From Pseudomonas thermotolerans DSM 14292 (GTDB lineage Bacteria; Pseudomonadota; Gammaproteobacteria; Pseudomonadales; Pseudomonadaceae), in the NCBI RefSeq assembly GCF_000364625.1, contig NZ_KB822608.1, positions 62,001-126,000 of the forward strand: a stretch of 64,000 bases of DNA, read 5' to 3'. A program made the position numbers and the translations under genes. Below, piece after piece: positions 47,754 through 55,569 of this stretch. The notes below the pieces were generated by a model that saw only the letters and a list, made by a program, of their open reading frames with translations, did no database searches and was not told the origin of the DNA. Within the stretch, counting starts at the first letter, position 1; every line of letters starts with the position of its first letter.

Positions 47754-47769
47754 ACTGTACCGGTACAGT
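47754..47769. promoter_or_regulatory. Perfect 16-bp palindrome upstream of braC
   Basis: ACTGTACCGGTACAGT is fully self-complementary and lies about 87 bases before the braC start. It has the size of a dimeric-repressor operator. It is two bases shorter in spacing than a LexA box (CTGT-N8-ACAG). Confidence 0.5.
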
Positions 47770-47824
47770 GTAGGGCTCGCCCCTGGGCCTTGGAAGTCGG
47801 GGCGGCCGGCCGGATCGGACGTGT

Positions 47825-47879
47825 GTCGCCAAATCGCAATAAATGTATAGAAAAACGGCGATTCATCACGTTTGGCGAC
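47825..47879. promoter_or_regulatory. Nested inverted repeat before the DUF2288 gene
   Basis: GTCGCCAAA (47825-47833) is exactly inverted as TTTGGCGAC (47871-47879), 37 bases apart. Inside, AATCGC (47832-47837) is inverted as GCGATT (47858-47863). The centre (AATAAATGTATAGAAAAAC) is AT-rich and could hold a promoter. It could be an operator pair or a transcript hairpin. Confidence 0.5.
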
Positions 47880-47926
47880 GCTATCATGGCGACCCTTCGC
47901 AACCGACTAGTCCGATCGAGGTCTCC

Positions 47927-48244
47927 ATGACAGAGAAACCTAGCACCCTCTATGCCAAGCTGCTCGGCGAGACCGCACGAATCGGCTGGCAGGAGCTGCA
48001 ACCCTTCTTCGCCCGTGGCTCCCTGCTCTGGGTCGGCGCGGATCTCGACCTGGTGGCGGTGGCCGTGGCCTTTGCCGAGAACGACAAGGCCAGCGTCTCG
48101 GCCTGGCTGGCCGGCGGCCAGCTGGGCAAGCTGGAGGCGTCGCGTGCCGAGGACCTCCTGGTCCGCGACCCGGAGCTCTGGGCAGTGGTGGTGGCGCCCT
48201 GGGTTCTGGTACAGGAGCGCGGCACTGCGCCGCTGCGGCACTGA
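47927..48244 (+). CDS. DUF2288 family protein
   Basis: 105 residues from ATG 47927, with GAGG before it. The start MTEKPSTLYAKLLGETARIGWQEL and the C-terminal LWAVVVAPWVLVQER are the conserved ends of DUF2288, a short gammaproteobacterial family of unknown role. No membrane segment or signal. It is divergent from braC across a 259-bp gap that holds the two inverted-repeat elements. Confidence 0.82.
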   Translation: MTEKPSTLYAKLLGETARIGWQELQPFFARGSLLWVGADLDLVAVAVAFAENDKASVSAWLAGGQLGKLEASRAEDLLVRDPELWAVVVAPWVLVQERGTAPLRH

Positions 48245-48337
48245 AATGCCCTTGCGCTAGACTGGGTGGGTCGTCCGGGCCTGGGAACGGGCCCTATCCA
48301 GGGATGGGCACATCCCTCCACCATCAGGAGCAATGCC

Positions 48338-48700
48338 ATGTTCGAACCGGGTCATCTGCATCTCGTGAACCTGCCGGGGCTGGGGACGCAGGGGCTGGAC
48401 ATCCACCTTTATTACGAGGTCCGGAGCGATTCCGAGAAGGGGCCGTTGGTGCATTTCCGCATGACCGGCGAGATCGAGGGCAGGAATTTCGAGGAGGAGT
48501 TCGAACTGCGCCGCGATACCGCCTTCAATTTCGCCAGCGTGGCGACCCGTCTGGCCGCCAAGCACGGCCTGCATCCGCAGCTCGGTCCGGTGGTGCGCAA
48601 CCACCGCGACTACGACGCCATGTTCGAGGATATCCGCGAAAAGCTCAGCGCCCACCCCGGCGAGCCGGTGGATCTGGATCGCCTGTTGCGCGGCGACTGA
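48338..48700 (+). CDS. DUF5064-like small protein
   Basis: 120 residues from ATG 48338 with AGGAG upstream. MFEPGHLHLVNLPG and DIHLYYEVRSDSEKGPLVHFRMTGEIEG match a small Pseudomonas family (DUF5064) as I recall it. It is an acidic, beta-rich soluble protein of unknown function. 93 bases after DUF2288, with its own ribosome-binding site. Confidence 0.7.
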   Translation: MFEPGHLHLVNLPGLGTQGLDIHLYYEVRSDSEKGPLVHFRMTGEIEGRNFEEEFELRRDTAFNFASVATRLAAKHGLHPQLGPVVRNHRDYDAMFEDIREKLSAHPGEPVDLDRLLRGD

Positions 48701-48827
48701 TGGAATCGCGCATCCATGCCTGGCCTGCCCGGGGGCGCAGTGCGCGTCCCGCGGCGTTTTGTCGAATCCCGTCCCGGCGCGCGGCCCGGCCGCGTTACCG
48801 GGGACCGGTCTTTCCCTGGAGTATCCC

Positions 48828-49718
48828 GTGAGTACTAGCCTTCCGTCCCTCGCTTTCGCCGGTATCGGCCTGATGGGCCTGCCGATGTGCCGCCGCCTGC
48901 TCGCCGCCGGCTATCCCTTGACCGTATGGAACCGCACCCCCGAGAAATGTGCGCCCCTGGTGGCCGCCGGGGCCCGCCAGGTGGCGACGCCCGCCGAGTT
49001 GTGCCAGGCCGCCGACGTGGTGATGCTCTGCCTGGCCGACACCGCGGTGGTGCGCGAGGTGGTGTTTGGCGCCAATGGCGTGGTCGAAGCCGCCCGCGCC
49101 GGCCAGCTGCTGGTGGACTTCTCCAGCCTGGAGCCGGCCGCCACCCGTGAGATGGCCGCCGAGTTGGAGGGGCGCACCGGGATGCGCTGGCTGGATACCC
49201 CGGTGTCCGGCGGCACTCCGGGCGCTGAGGCCGGGACCTTGGCGATCATGGCCGGTGGCCGCGCCGAGGACCTGGCGCGCGTGCGCCCGATCCTGGCGCA
49301 TCTGGGCCAGCGCGTGACCCATATGGGCGCAGTGGGCGCCGGCCAGGTTACCAAGGTGTGCAACCAGATGATCGTCGCCTGCAATGCTCTGGTGATCGCC
49401 GAGGTGGTGGCCCTGGCCGAGCAGGCCGGGGTGGATGCCACGCTGATCGCCGAGGCGCTGGCCGGCGGTTTCGCCGACTCCAAGCCGCTGCAGATTCTCG
49501 CCCCGCAGATGGCCGAGAGCCGCTTCGAGCCGATCAAGTGGCACGTGCGCACCCTGCTCAAGGATCTCGACACCGCGGTCAAGCTGGCCCGCGAGCAGGG
49601 CAGGGCGACGCCGATGAGCGGTCTGGCCGCCCAACTGATGCGCCTGCATGGCAGCAAGGGCAACCTGGAGCGCGACCCGGCGACCCTGGTGGAGCTCTAC
49701 CGGGAGAATGCGCAATGA
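48828..49718 (+). CDS. Tartronate-semialdehyde/3-hydroxyisobutyrate dehydrogenase family protein
   Basis: 296 residues from GTG 48828 (GGAG upstream). Rossmann motif FAGIGLMGLPMCRRLL, substrate-binding DTPVSGGTPGAEAGTLAIM, and the catalytic Lys in GAGQVTKVCNQMIV identify a beta-hydroxyacid dehydrogenase. Because its stop overlaps the start of a hydroxypyruvate isomerase gene (ATGA), tartronate semialdehyde reduction in glyoxylate use is the likeliest role. The glyoxylate carboligase gene that would complete the pathway is not in this window. Confidence 0.82.
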   Translation: MSTSLPSLAFAGIGLMGLPMCRRLLAAGYPLTVWNRTPEKCAPLVAAGARQVATPAELCQAADVVMLCLADTAVVREVVFGANGVVEAARAGQLLVDFSSLEPAATREMAAELEGRTGMRWLDTPVSGGTPGAEAGTLAIMAGGRAEDLARVRPILAHLGQRVTHMGAVGAGQVTKVCNQMIVACNALVIAEVVALAEQAGVDATLIAEALAGGFADSKPLQILAPQMAESRFEPIKWHVRTLLKDLDTAVKLAREQGRATPMSGLAAQLMRLHGSKGNLERDPATLVELYRENAQ

Positions 49719-50497
49719 GGATCGCCGCCAACCTGTCCCTGCTGTTCACCGAGCGGCCGCTGGTCGAGCGGGTGGTGGCCGCGGCCGCGGCCGGCTTCGA
49801 CGGCGTGGAGATCCAGTTTCCCTACGAGGTGCCGGCGCTGCGCCTGAAGGAGGCACTGGAGGCGGCGGGGATGCCGCTGGTGCTGATCAACGTGCCGGCC
49901 GGCGATCTGATGGACGGCGGTCCGGGCCTGGCGGGGGTACCGGCACGCCGCGAGGAATTCGCCGCGGCGCTGCGCGAGGCGCTGACCTACGCGGCCATGG
50001 TCCGTCCGGCCTGTGTCAACGTGCTGCCGGGGCGCCTGGCCGAGGGTGTGGCGCGTGGGCAGGCGCTCGCCACCCTGGCCGACAACCTGCGCCTGGCCGC
50101 CGAGGAGTTCCAGGTGCTCGGTATCCGTGTGCTGGTGGAGGCGATCAACCCCCTGGACATGCCCGGCTTCCTGATCAACACCCCCGAGCACCTGGTCGAG
50201 CTGCTGGAGACGGTCGATCACCCCAACCTGGCCGCCCAACTGGACTTCTACCACATGGCCCGCCAAGGCCTGGACCTGCCGGCGAGCATCGCAAGGCTCG
50301 CCGGGCGCATCGGCCACGTGCAGTTCGCCGACTGCCCCGGGCGTGGCGCCCCGGGCAGCGGCTGCCTGGACTTCTCCAGCGCGCTGCAGGCGTTGCGCAA
50401 AGCCGGCTACCAGGGCTGGCTGGCCGCCGAGTACAAGCCGGACGCGCAGGGCGCCCAGGCCGGTCTCGGCTGGCTGGCGGAGTGGCGTCAGGCTTGA
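49715..50497 (+). CDS. hyi: Hydroxypyruvate isomerase
   Basis: 260 residues. TIM-barrel AP-endonuclease-2 family. AANLSLLFTERPLVERVVAAA is the start, ALVEAINPLDMPGFL holds the metal-binding Glu, and GHVQFADCPGRGAPGSG the C-terminal ligand segment. Converts hydroxypyruvate to tartronate semialdehyde, which the coupled dehydrogenase would reduce to glycerate. Confidence 0.88.
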   Translation: MRIAANLSLLFTERPLVERVVAAAAAGFDGVEIQFPYEVPALRLKEALEAAGMPLVLINVPAGDLMDGGPGLAGVPARREEFAAALREALTYAAMVRPACVNVLPGRLAEGVARGQALATLADNLRLAAEEFQVLGIRVLVEAINPLDMPGFLINTPEHLVELLETVDHPNLAAQLDFYHMARQGLDLPASIARLAGRIGHVQFADCPGRGAPGSGCLDFSSALQALRKAGYQGWLAAEYKPDAQGAQAGLGWLAEWRQA

Positions 50498-50654
50498 CCC
50501 CTTCCGGGGGCTGCACGCCACTCCCTGTTCGGGTCCACTGCCGGCAGGGAGAGGGTGGTGGCTTCGGTGTCGCCCCGGTCTGTAGCGGCTCGGATTGCCT
50601 TGCGGCGTGGACGCCTGGGAGCGCTGGCGCCTTACGAGAACTCTCAGGCTGCGC

Positions 50655-50860
50655 CGTCCGGCTGGCACAGGACTGGCTATCCGCCCTCAGTGCATGGGCC
50701 GCTACGCCTCCCGGCTGGTAGCGGTCCTGCCGGAACTTTTCAGCGACCGGGAGTACTGGATGTGCAGCCGCCGAGAGCTGCGTCGTTCGGTACGCCTGCG
50801 TCTGGTCTGGGACTTCCTGCTCGAACTGTGCCGGCGCGAGCAGGGGGTATTGATGGGGAC
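50655..50860 (+). pseudogene. LysR-type regulator, C-terminal relic
   Basis: The plus-strand translation here includes LAIRPQCMGRYASRLVAVLP, then LFSDREYW, SRRELRRSVRLRLVWDFLLE, the typical end of a LysR effector domain (Arg-rich RRELR, then VWDFLLE). No HTH or first two-thirds of a regulator is found upstream before hyi. The remnant continues past the normal end into unrelated sequence. It is probably what is left of a regulator once located beside the glyoxylate genes. Confidence 0.55.
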
Positions 50861-50931
50861 GGGGGGACTAGGCCTGGCCAGAACACCGCTCGGATTTAGG
50901 CAGGGCAGAGGCTGTTTCTCCCTCGCCTTAG

Positions 50932-50955
50932 CCCTCTCCGCTCGGGGAGAGGGCG
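50932..50955. terminator. Stem-loop near the rapA 3' end
   Basis: A perfect 9-bp stem GCCCTCTCC / GGAGAGGGC with the loop GCTCGG lies 16 bases past the rapA stop. There is no T run; the arms match the stem-loop after fadD2 (59085-59106) in type. Confidence 0.5.
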
Positions 50956-50970
50956 GAGCACCGAGGATAC

Positions 50971-53814
50971 TTAACCGGCCACCATGACGCGGATGGCTTC
51001 CAGGCGCAGGGCGGCCTTGTCGAGCATTTCCAGGCCTTGTTCGCGCTGCTGACGCAGGGCTTCCAGCTCGCTGTCGCGCACGCTGGGATTGACCGCCTGC
51101 AGGGCGGACAGGCGTGCCAGTTCCTCGTCTAGGTCGGCGGCCAGGCGGCGTTTGGCCTCCGCGACCCGTTCGGCATGGCGCGGCGCGGCCTTGCTCTCGG
51201 CGACGTCGATCAGCCTGGCTAGCTGGTCGCGCTGGGCCTGCACGAACTTGTTGGCGCTGGCGCGCGGCACCGCCTCGAGCTGGTCGTTGAGCTTGTCGAA
51301 GGACACCTTATTGGCCAGGTCGTTGCCGTTGACGTCCAGCAGGCAGCGCAGTGCAGCCGGAGGCAGGTGGCGTTCCAGCTGCAGCTGGCGGGGGGCGATG
51401 ACCTCGCTGACGAACAGCACCTCGAGGAGCAGGGTGCCGGGCTTGAGCGCCTTGTTGTTGATCAGCGCTACTGCGGTGTTGCCCATGGAGCCGGACAGCA
51501 CCAGGTCCATGCCGCCCTGCACCATGGGATGCTCCCAGGTGATGAACTGCATGTCCTCGCGGGACAGCGCCTGCTCGCGGTCGTAGGTGATGGTCACCGC
51601 CTCGTCGTCGCCGAGCGGGAAGCTGGCGTCCAGCATCTTCTCGCTGGGGCGCAGGATCAGGGCGTTCTCCGAGTGATCCTCGCTGTCGATGCCGAAGGCG
51701 TCGAACAGCGCCTCCATGTAGATCGGCAGGGCGAACTGGTCGTCCTGCTCGGCGATGGCCGCGGCCAGTTCCTCGCCCTCGCCGGCGCCGCTGGAATTGA
51801 GCTCCAGCAGGCGGTCGCGGCCATCGTGCAGCTCGCCTTCCAGACGTTCGCGCTCGGCGCGGGCCTCGGCCAGCAGAGTTTCCCAGGCCTTGTCGTCGCC
51901 GCCGGCTAGCAGCGGCAGCAGGCGCGGGCCGAACTGCTGCTGCAGGGCGTTGCCGGTCGGGCAGGTGGTCTGGAAGGCGTTCAGCGCCAGGTGGTACCAG
52001 TGGAACAGGCGCTCCTGCGGGCTGCCTTCCAGATAGGGTACGTGCAGCTGGATGGTGTGCTTCTGGCCGATGCGGTCGAGACGGCCGATGCGCTGTTCGA
52101 GCAGGTCCGGGTGGGTCGGCAGGTCGAACAGCACCAGATGGTGGGCGAACTGGAAGTTGCGGCCTTCCGAGCCGATTTCCGAGCAGATCAGCACCTGGGC
52201 ACCGAACTCCTCGTCAGCGAAGTAGGCGGCGGCGCGGTCGCGCTCGAGGATGCTCATGCCCTCGTGGAACACCGTGGCCGGGATGCCGGAGCGCACCCGC
52301 AGGGCGTCTTCCAGGTCCATGGCGGTCTCGGCGTGGGCGCAGATCACCAGCACCTTGAACTTCTTGAGCATCTTCAGGGTGTCGATCAGCCAGTCGACGC
52401 GCGGGTCGAAGCGCCACCAGCGGTTTTCCTCGGCATCCTCGGCCTGGGCCTGGTACTGCGCTTCGGGGTACAGCTCGGCGCGCTCGCTGGGCTCCAGATC
52501 AAGGTATTCCGTGGGAATGGGCAGCGGGTAGGGGTGCACCTGGCGTTCCGGGAAACCGCGCACCGCGGCGCGGGTGTTGCGGAACAGCAGGCGGCCGGTG
52601 CCGTGGCGGTCGATTAGTTCGCGGATCAGGCGCGCACTGGCCTGGGTGTCGCCGTCGCTGACCGCGGCGAGCAGTGCTTCGCCCTCGGCGCCGAGGAACT
52701 TGGCGATGGTGGCATGGGCCTCGGTGGAGAGCCGGCCGTGGTCGAGCAGCTCTTGCACCGCTTCGGCCACCGGCTTGTAGTTGGCGCTTTCCGCGCGGAA
52801 GGCTTCCAGGTCATGGAAACGGTGCGGATCAAGCAGGCGTAGGCGGGCGAAGTGGCTTTCCTGGCCGAGCTGCTCGGGAGTGGCGGTGAGCAGCAGTACG
52901 CCGGGGATCGCTGCGGCCAGTTGCTCGACCAGCCGGTATTCGGGGCTGGCCTGCTCGGGGTGCCAGACCAGGTGGTGCGCCTCGTCGACCACCAGCAGGT
53001 CCCAGCCGGCGGCGAACAGGGCCTCCTGGGCGCGCTCGTCGCCGATCAGCCACTCCAGGGCGACCAGCGCCAGCTGGCTGTCCTCGAAGGGGTTGCTGGC
53101 ATCGCTTTCGGCGAAGCGCTCGGCGTCGAACAGCGTCACCTGCAGGTTGAAGCGCCGGCGCATCTCCACCAGCCACTGGTGCTGGAGGTTCTCTGGCACC
53201 AGGATCAGCACCCGGCTGGAGCGCCCGCTGAGCAGCCGCCGATGGATCACCAGGCCGGCCTCGATGGTCTTGCCGAGGCCCACCTCGTCGGCCAGCAGCA
53301 CCCGCGGGGCGACCCGGTCGGCCACTTCGCGGGCGATGTGCAGCTGGTGGGGGATCGGCTGGGCGCGGGCGCCGCATAGGCCCCACAGCGGCGACTGCAG
53401 CAGCCGGCTGGTGTGCTCCAGGGTGCGGTAGCGCAGGGTGAACCAGGGCAGCGGGTCGATCTGCCCGGCGAACAGACGGTCGCTGGCCAGGCGGAACTGG
53501 ATGAAGTTGGACAGCTCGGTTTCCGGCAGGCTGGCCGGACGGTTCTGCTCGTCGAGGCCGTGGTAGGTGAGCAGGCCGTCGTTGTCCTCCACCTCGCGGA
53601 CGATCAGCTTCCAGCCCTCGAAGTGGGTCACTTCGTCGCCCGGGGCGAAGCGCACGCGGGTCAGCGGTGCGTTGCGCAGGGCGTAGAGGCGCGTTTCCCC
53701 GGTGGCCGGATAGAGCATGGTGAGCATGCGCCCATCCTGGGTGAGGACGGTGCCCAAGCCCAACTCAGCTTCGCTGTCGCTGATCCAGCGTTGCCCCGGT
53801 ACGTACTGCGCCAT
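50971..53814 (-). CDS. rapA: RNA polymerase-associated ATPase RapA (Swi2/Snf2 type)
   Basis: 947 residues from the ATG at 53814, chosen because homologues begin [20 protein letters not shown]-terminal Tudor-like domains are followed by the SWI2/SNF2 helicase: motif [17 protein letters not shown], motif [12 protein letters not shown], motif [14 protein letters not shown], motif [19 protein letters not shown] and [12 protein letters not shown]. RapA recycles RNA polymerase after termination. It is single on the minus strand, divergent from the next gene. Confidence 0.96.
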   Translation of the reverse strand: MAQYVPGQRWISDSEAELGLGTVLTQDGRMLTMLYPATGETRLYALRNAPLTRVRFAPGDEVTHFEGWKLIVREVEDNDGLLTYHGLDEQNRPASLPETELSNFIQFRLASDRLFAGQIDPLPWFTLRYRTLEHTSRLLQSPLWGLCGARAQPIPHQLHIAREVADRVAPRVLLADEVGLGKTIEAGLVIHRRLLSGRSSRVLILVPENLQHQWLVEMRRRFNLQVTLFDAERFAESDASNPFEDSQLALVALEWLIGDERAQEALFAAGWDLLVVDEAHHLVWHPEQASPEYRLVEQLAAAIPGVLLLTATPEQLGQESHFARLRLLDPHRFHDLEAFRAESANYKPVAEAVQELLDHGRLSTEAHATIAKFLGAEGEALLAAVSDGDTQASARLIRELIDRHGTGRLLFRNTRAAVRGFPERQVHPYPLPIPTEYLDLEPSERAELYPEAQYQAQAEDAEENRWWRFDPRVDWLIDTLKMLKKFKVLVICAHAETAMDLEDALRVRSGIPATVFHEGMSILERDRAAAYFADEEFGAQVLICSEIGSEGRNFQFAHHLVLFDLPTHPDLLEQRIGRLDRIGQKHTIQLHVPYLEGSPQERLFHWYHLALNAFQTTCPTGNALQQQFGPRLLPLLAGGDDKAWETLLAEARAERERLEGELHDGRDRLLELNSSGAGEGEELAAAIAEQDDQFALPIYMEALFDAFGIDSEDHSENALILRPSEKMLDASFPLGDDEAVTITYDREQALSREDMQFITWEHPMVQGGMDLVLSGSMGNTAVALINNKALKPGTLLLEVLFVSEVIAPRQLQLERHLPPAALRCLLDVNGNDLANKVSFDKLNDQLEAVPRASANKFVQAQRDQLARLIDVAESKAAPRHAERVAEAKRRLAADLDEELARLSALQAVNPSVRDSELEALRQQREQGLEMLDKAALRLEAIRVMVAG

Positions 53815-53990
53815 GCCTGTCTCCCCGATGAAAAGCCGCGTATGGTAACGGATCACCAGGCCCAGGCCAAAGCCAGCGCAGCCGGGCCGGCGAGTCTTGT
53901 CCGATCAGTGTAGCGAGCGCATCCTCAAGTCGACGAGCGCCCTGCCGACAGTCTGACCAAAGGATGCCACCCCGGAGGGCCTGCCCAGCC

Positions 53991-54281
53991 ATGCTGCCCC
54001 CTATTCCCCAGAGCCTGGTGCCGGTCACCAGCCAGCAGGACGTGCCCAAACCGCGTCCCGAGGTGCAGCCGGTGACCCCGCCTCAGGCGGACTCCGGCAG
54101 CGCCGGGGTGGGCCTGCGTCAGCGCGATCCCCAGGAGGAAGTCGAGCGCCAGCGCGACCGTCAGCGCCGGCGCCAGGTCTATACGGCCGAGCAGTTGGCC
54201 GCCGGCGAGGTGGCCGAGGCGGACCGCGACCTCTTGGAGGAGCTGCCGCGTCAGGGACTGTGGGTGGATGTAGAGGTCTGA
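53991..54281 (+). CDS. Small conserved Pseudomonas protein, function unknown
   Basis: 96 residues from ATG 53991 (GGAGG 14 bases upstream; ATG 53964 is an alternative). Proline-rich N-terminus (LPPIPQSLVPVTSQQDVPKP) followed by a highly charged helical stretch (RQRDRQRRRQVYTAEQLAAG, about residues 57-76). I recall such proteins in pseudomonads, sometimes mislabelled as aspartate-semialdehyde dehydrogenase; there is nothing of that enzyme here. It precedes AlkB by three bases. Confidence 0.65.
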   Translation: MLPPIPQSLVPVTSQQDVPKPRPEVQPVTPPQADSGSAGVGLRQRDPQEEVERQRDRQRRRQVYTAEQLAAGEVAEADRDLLEELPRQGLWVDVEV

Positions 54282-54284
54282 GCG

Positions 54285-54887
54285 ATGAGCCTGTTCGCCG
54301 AGTGTCCGCTGGACTTGCCCGACGCCGAGCTGCGCCTGCTACCCGGCTGGGTGACGGCGGAGGAGGCCGATCGCTGGCTGGCGCAACTGCTGGCGGAAAC
54401 GCCCTGGGAGCAGCCGCAGGTGGTGCTCCACGGCCGTGCTTATGCGGTGCCGCGGCTGGTCGCCTGGTACGGCGATCCCGGCGCCCGCTACCGCTATTCC
54501 GGGCTGTGCCACGAGCCGCGACCCTGGACGCCGCTGCTCGCCGGGATCCGCCGGCGTGTAGAGGCCGAGTGTGGCCAGCCGTTCAACGGCGTGCTGCTCA
54601 ACTACTACCGCGGCGGCCAGGATTCCATGGGCTGGCACAGTGACGACGAGCCCGAGCTGGGCTTGCGGCCGCTGGTGGCGTCGCTGAGCCTGGGCGGCAC
54701 CCGGCGCTTCGACCTGCGCCGCAAGGGTGCCACGCGCATAGAGCATTCCCTGCTGCTGGAGCACGGTTCGCTGCTGGTCATGGCCGGCGCGACGCAGCAT
54801 CATTGGCAGCACCAAGTGGCGAAGACGCGCCAAGCCTGCGCGTCGCGCCTGAACCTGACCTTCCGCCTGATCCGGTCGCCCGCATGA
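54285..54887 (+). CDS. alkB: AlkB-family Fe(II)/2-oxoglutarate dioxygenase
   Basis: 200 residues. The iron-binding H-x-D is in SMGWHSDDEPELG, the substrate-oxidising core has VLLNYYRGGQD, and the second His and 2OG-binding Arg are in ATQHHWQHQVAKT and SRLNLTFRLI. AlkB relatives remove methyl adducts from DNA or RNA. The closest group looks like short ABH2/ABH3-like bacterial AlkBs, not the Ada-linked one. The stop overlaps the next start. Confidence 0.9.
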   Translation: MSLFAECPLDLPDAELRLLPGWVTAEEADRWLAQLLAETPWEQPQVVLHGRAYAVPRLVAWYGDPGARYRYSGLCHEPRPWTPLLAGIRRRVEAECGQPFNGVLLNYYRGGQDSMGWHSDDEPELGLRPLVASLSLGGTRRFDLRRKGATRIEHSLLLEHGSLLVMAGATQHHWQHQVAKTRQACASRLNLTFRLIRSPA

Positions 54888-55051
54888 GTTCCGATGACAA
54901 GCTGATCGACTTCAGCGCCGAGCGCGGCAAGCGCATCCATGACCTGCACGAGAAGCGCCTCAACGAGATGCGCCAGGCCTTCGAGCGCGCCCTGCCCATG
55001 CCCAAGGGACGGAAAAAGGCCGCCAAGGGCAAGCCGAAGAAGAAGCGCTGA
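54884..55051 (+). CDS. 55-residue basic protein coupled to alkB
   Basis: Starts in the ATGA overlap with alkB. It has an amphipathic helix (LIDFSAERGKRIHDLHEKRL, residues 7-26) and a Lys-rich C-terminal tail (residues 43-55, KKAAKGKPKKKR). Such a tail usually contacts nucleic acid. I remember the same small gene next to alkB in P. aeruginosa. Function unknown. Confidence 0.72.
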   Translation: MSSDDKLIDFSAERGKRIHDLHEKRLNEMRQAFERALPMPKGRKKAAKGKPKKKR

Positions 55052-55252
55052 GCGCTTTTCCATTCCCCGGTTCCTGCTGGCAGCGCAAGGCCTCGGGCGA
55101 GCGTCCCGGGGACTTTGCTGGAGGATTCGTTCCGTTCGTGCGACGTCCGGTCGCAGTTTGCCGGTAAACCGTTCTAGGCCGCGGTTTTGGGGCAGTGTGG
55201 CGGGTTTTTTCGGAGGCTTCGACCGGCGCCAGGAAAGGAGTCAATCGGGCCA

Positions 55253-55266
55253 TTGATCCAGATCAA
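55253..55266. promoter_or_regulatory. ANR/FNR box of the phrS promoter
   Basis: TTGATCCAGATCAA is a perfect TTGAT-N4-ATCAA site. Its centre lies about 41.5 bases before the predicted start near 55301, the class II activator spacing. A -10-like TACCTT lies at 55289-55294. It should switch the transcript on under low oxygen. Confidence 0.9.
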
Positions 55267-55332
55267 TTTTGCGCCAACCCATCGCGAGTACCTTGATCCC
55301 ATCGAACGGTGGGACGCAGCGAGGTACACGAG

Positions 55333-55449
55333 ATGTTCATGGATACGGCGGTAATTGCTGGAATTGGCACGGTTCTCCTGATGATCGCCTTCTGTGGCGG
55401 CGTCGGATACTTCATTTGGAGTGACTCCCACAAGCGCAAACGTGGTTGA
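55333..55449 (+). CDS. ccoM: Single-helix peptide inside PhrS, CcoM-like
   Basis: 38 residues from ATG 55333 with GAGG eight bases upstream; ATG 55339 would give 36. One transmembrane helix spans about residues 7-29 (VIAGIGTVLLMIAFCGGVGY), followed by FIWSDSHKRKR. The pattern, size and ANR control match CcoM, the extra transmembrane subunit seen in the P. stutzeri cbb3 oxidase structure, as I recall its sequence; CcoM helps assembly of the oxidase. The match is by eye, so function is inferred. Confidence 0.75.
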   Translation: MFMDTAVIAGIGTVLLMIAFCGGVGYFIWSDSHKRKRG

Positions 55450-55479
55450 GCCTCCAACACTAGGCACGCAAGGCAATTC

Positions 55480-55507
55480 GGGCGACTTCGGTCGCCCTCT
55501 TTTTTTT
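55480..55507 (+). terminator. Intrinsic terminator of phrS
   Basis: Stem GGGCGAC / GTCGCCC with a TTCG tetraloop followed by TCT and eight T. A textbook rho-independent terminator. Confidence 0.95.
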
Positions 55508-55528
55508 AACGGCTTTCTTTTATATCCG

Positions 55529-55561
55529 AAAACGGGAGACCTGTGCAGGGTCCCCCGTTTT
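55529..55561 (-). terminator. Terminator after phaJ
   Basis: On the minus strand an AAAACGGG / CCCGTTTT stem with an inner GACC/GGTC pair sits just past the phaJ stop. The T tract read from phaJ (TTTT) is short but follows the stem directly. Confidence 0.7.
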
Positions 55562-55569
55562 TTCCGTGC

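Larger units (their letters stand above)
50498..50970. other. 473-bp noncoding region with a LysR relic and stem-loops
   Basis: It lies between hyi and the rapA stop. Short hairpins are CCCC-TTCC-GGGG (50498-50509) after hyi, and GCCCTCTCC/GGAGAGGGC (50932-50955) near the rapA end. A degenerate LysR C-terminus occupies about 50655-50860 (listed separately). Otherwise nothing recognisable. Confidence 0.55.
55301..55507 (+). ncRNA. phrS: PhrS oxygen-responsive small RNA
   Basis: About 207 bases from the predicted start to the T run, near the roughly 213 bases of PhrS in P. aeruginosa. Location (after alkB and the 55-residue ORF), the ANR box, an internal short ORF and an intrinsic terminator all agree with PhrS. 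In P. aeruginosa PhrS raises PqsR translation, linking oxygen to quinolone signalling, and has been implicated in CRISPR-Cas control. Whether the PqsR-pairing region is conserved here was not tested; the RNA may have a different target. The 5' end is inferred from the promoter. Confidence 0.87.

Noticed and set aside
47754..47769. LexA box in the braC upstream region
   Set aside because: The palindrome has CTGT-N6-ACAG spacing; LexA needs N8.
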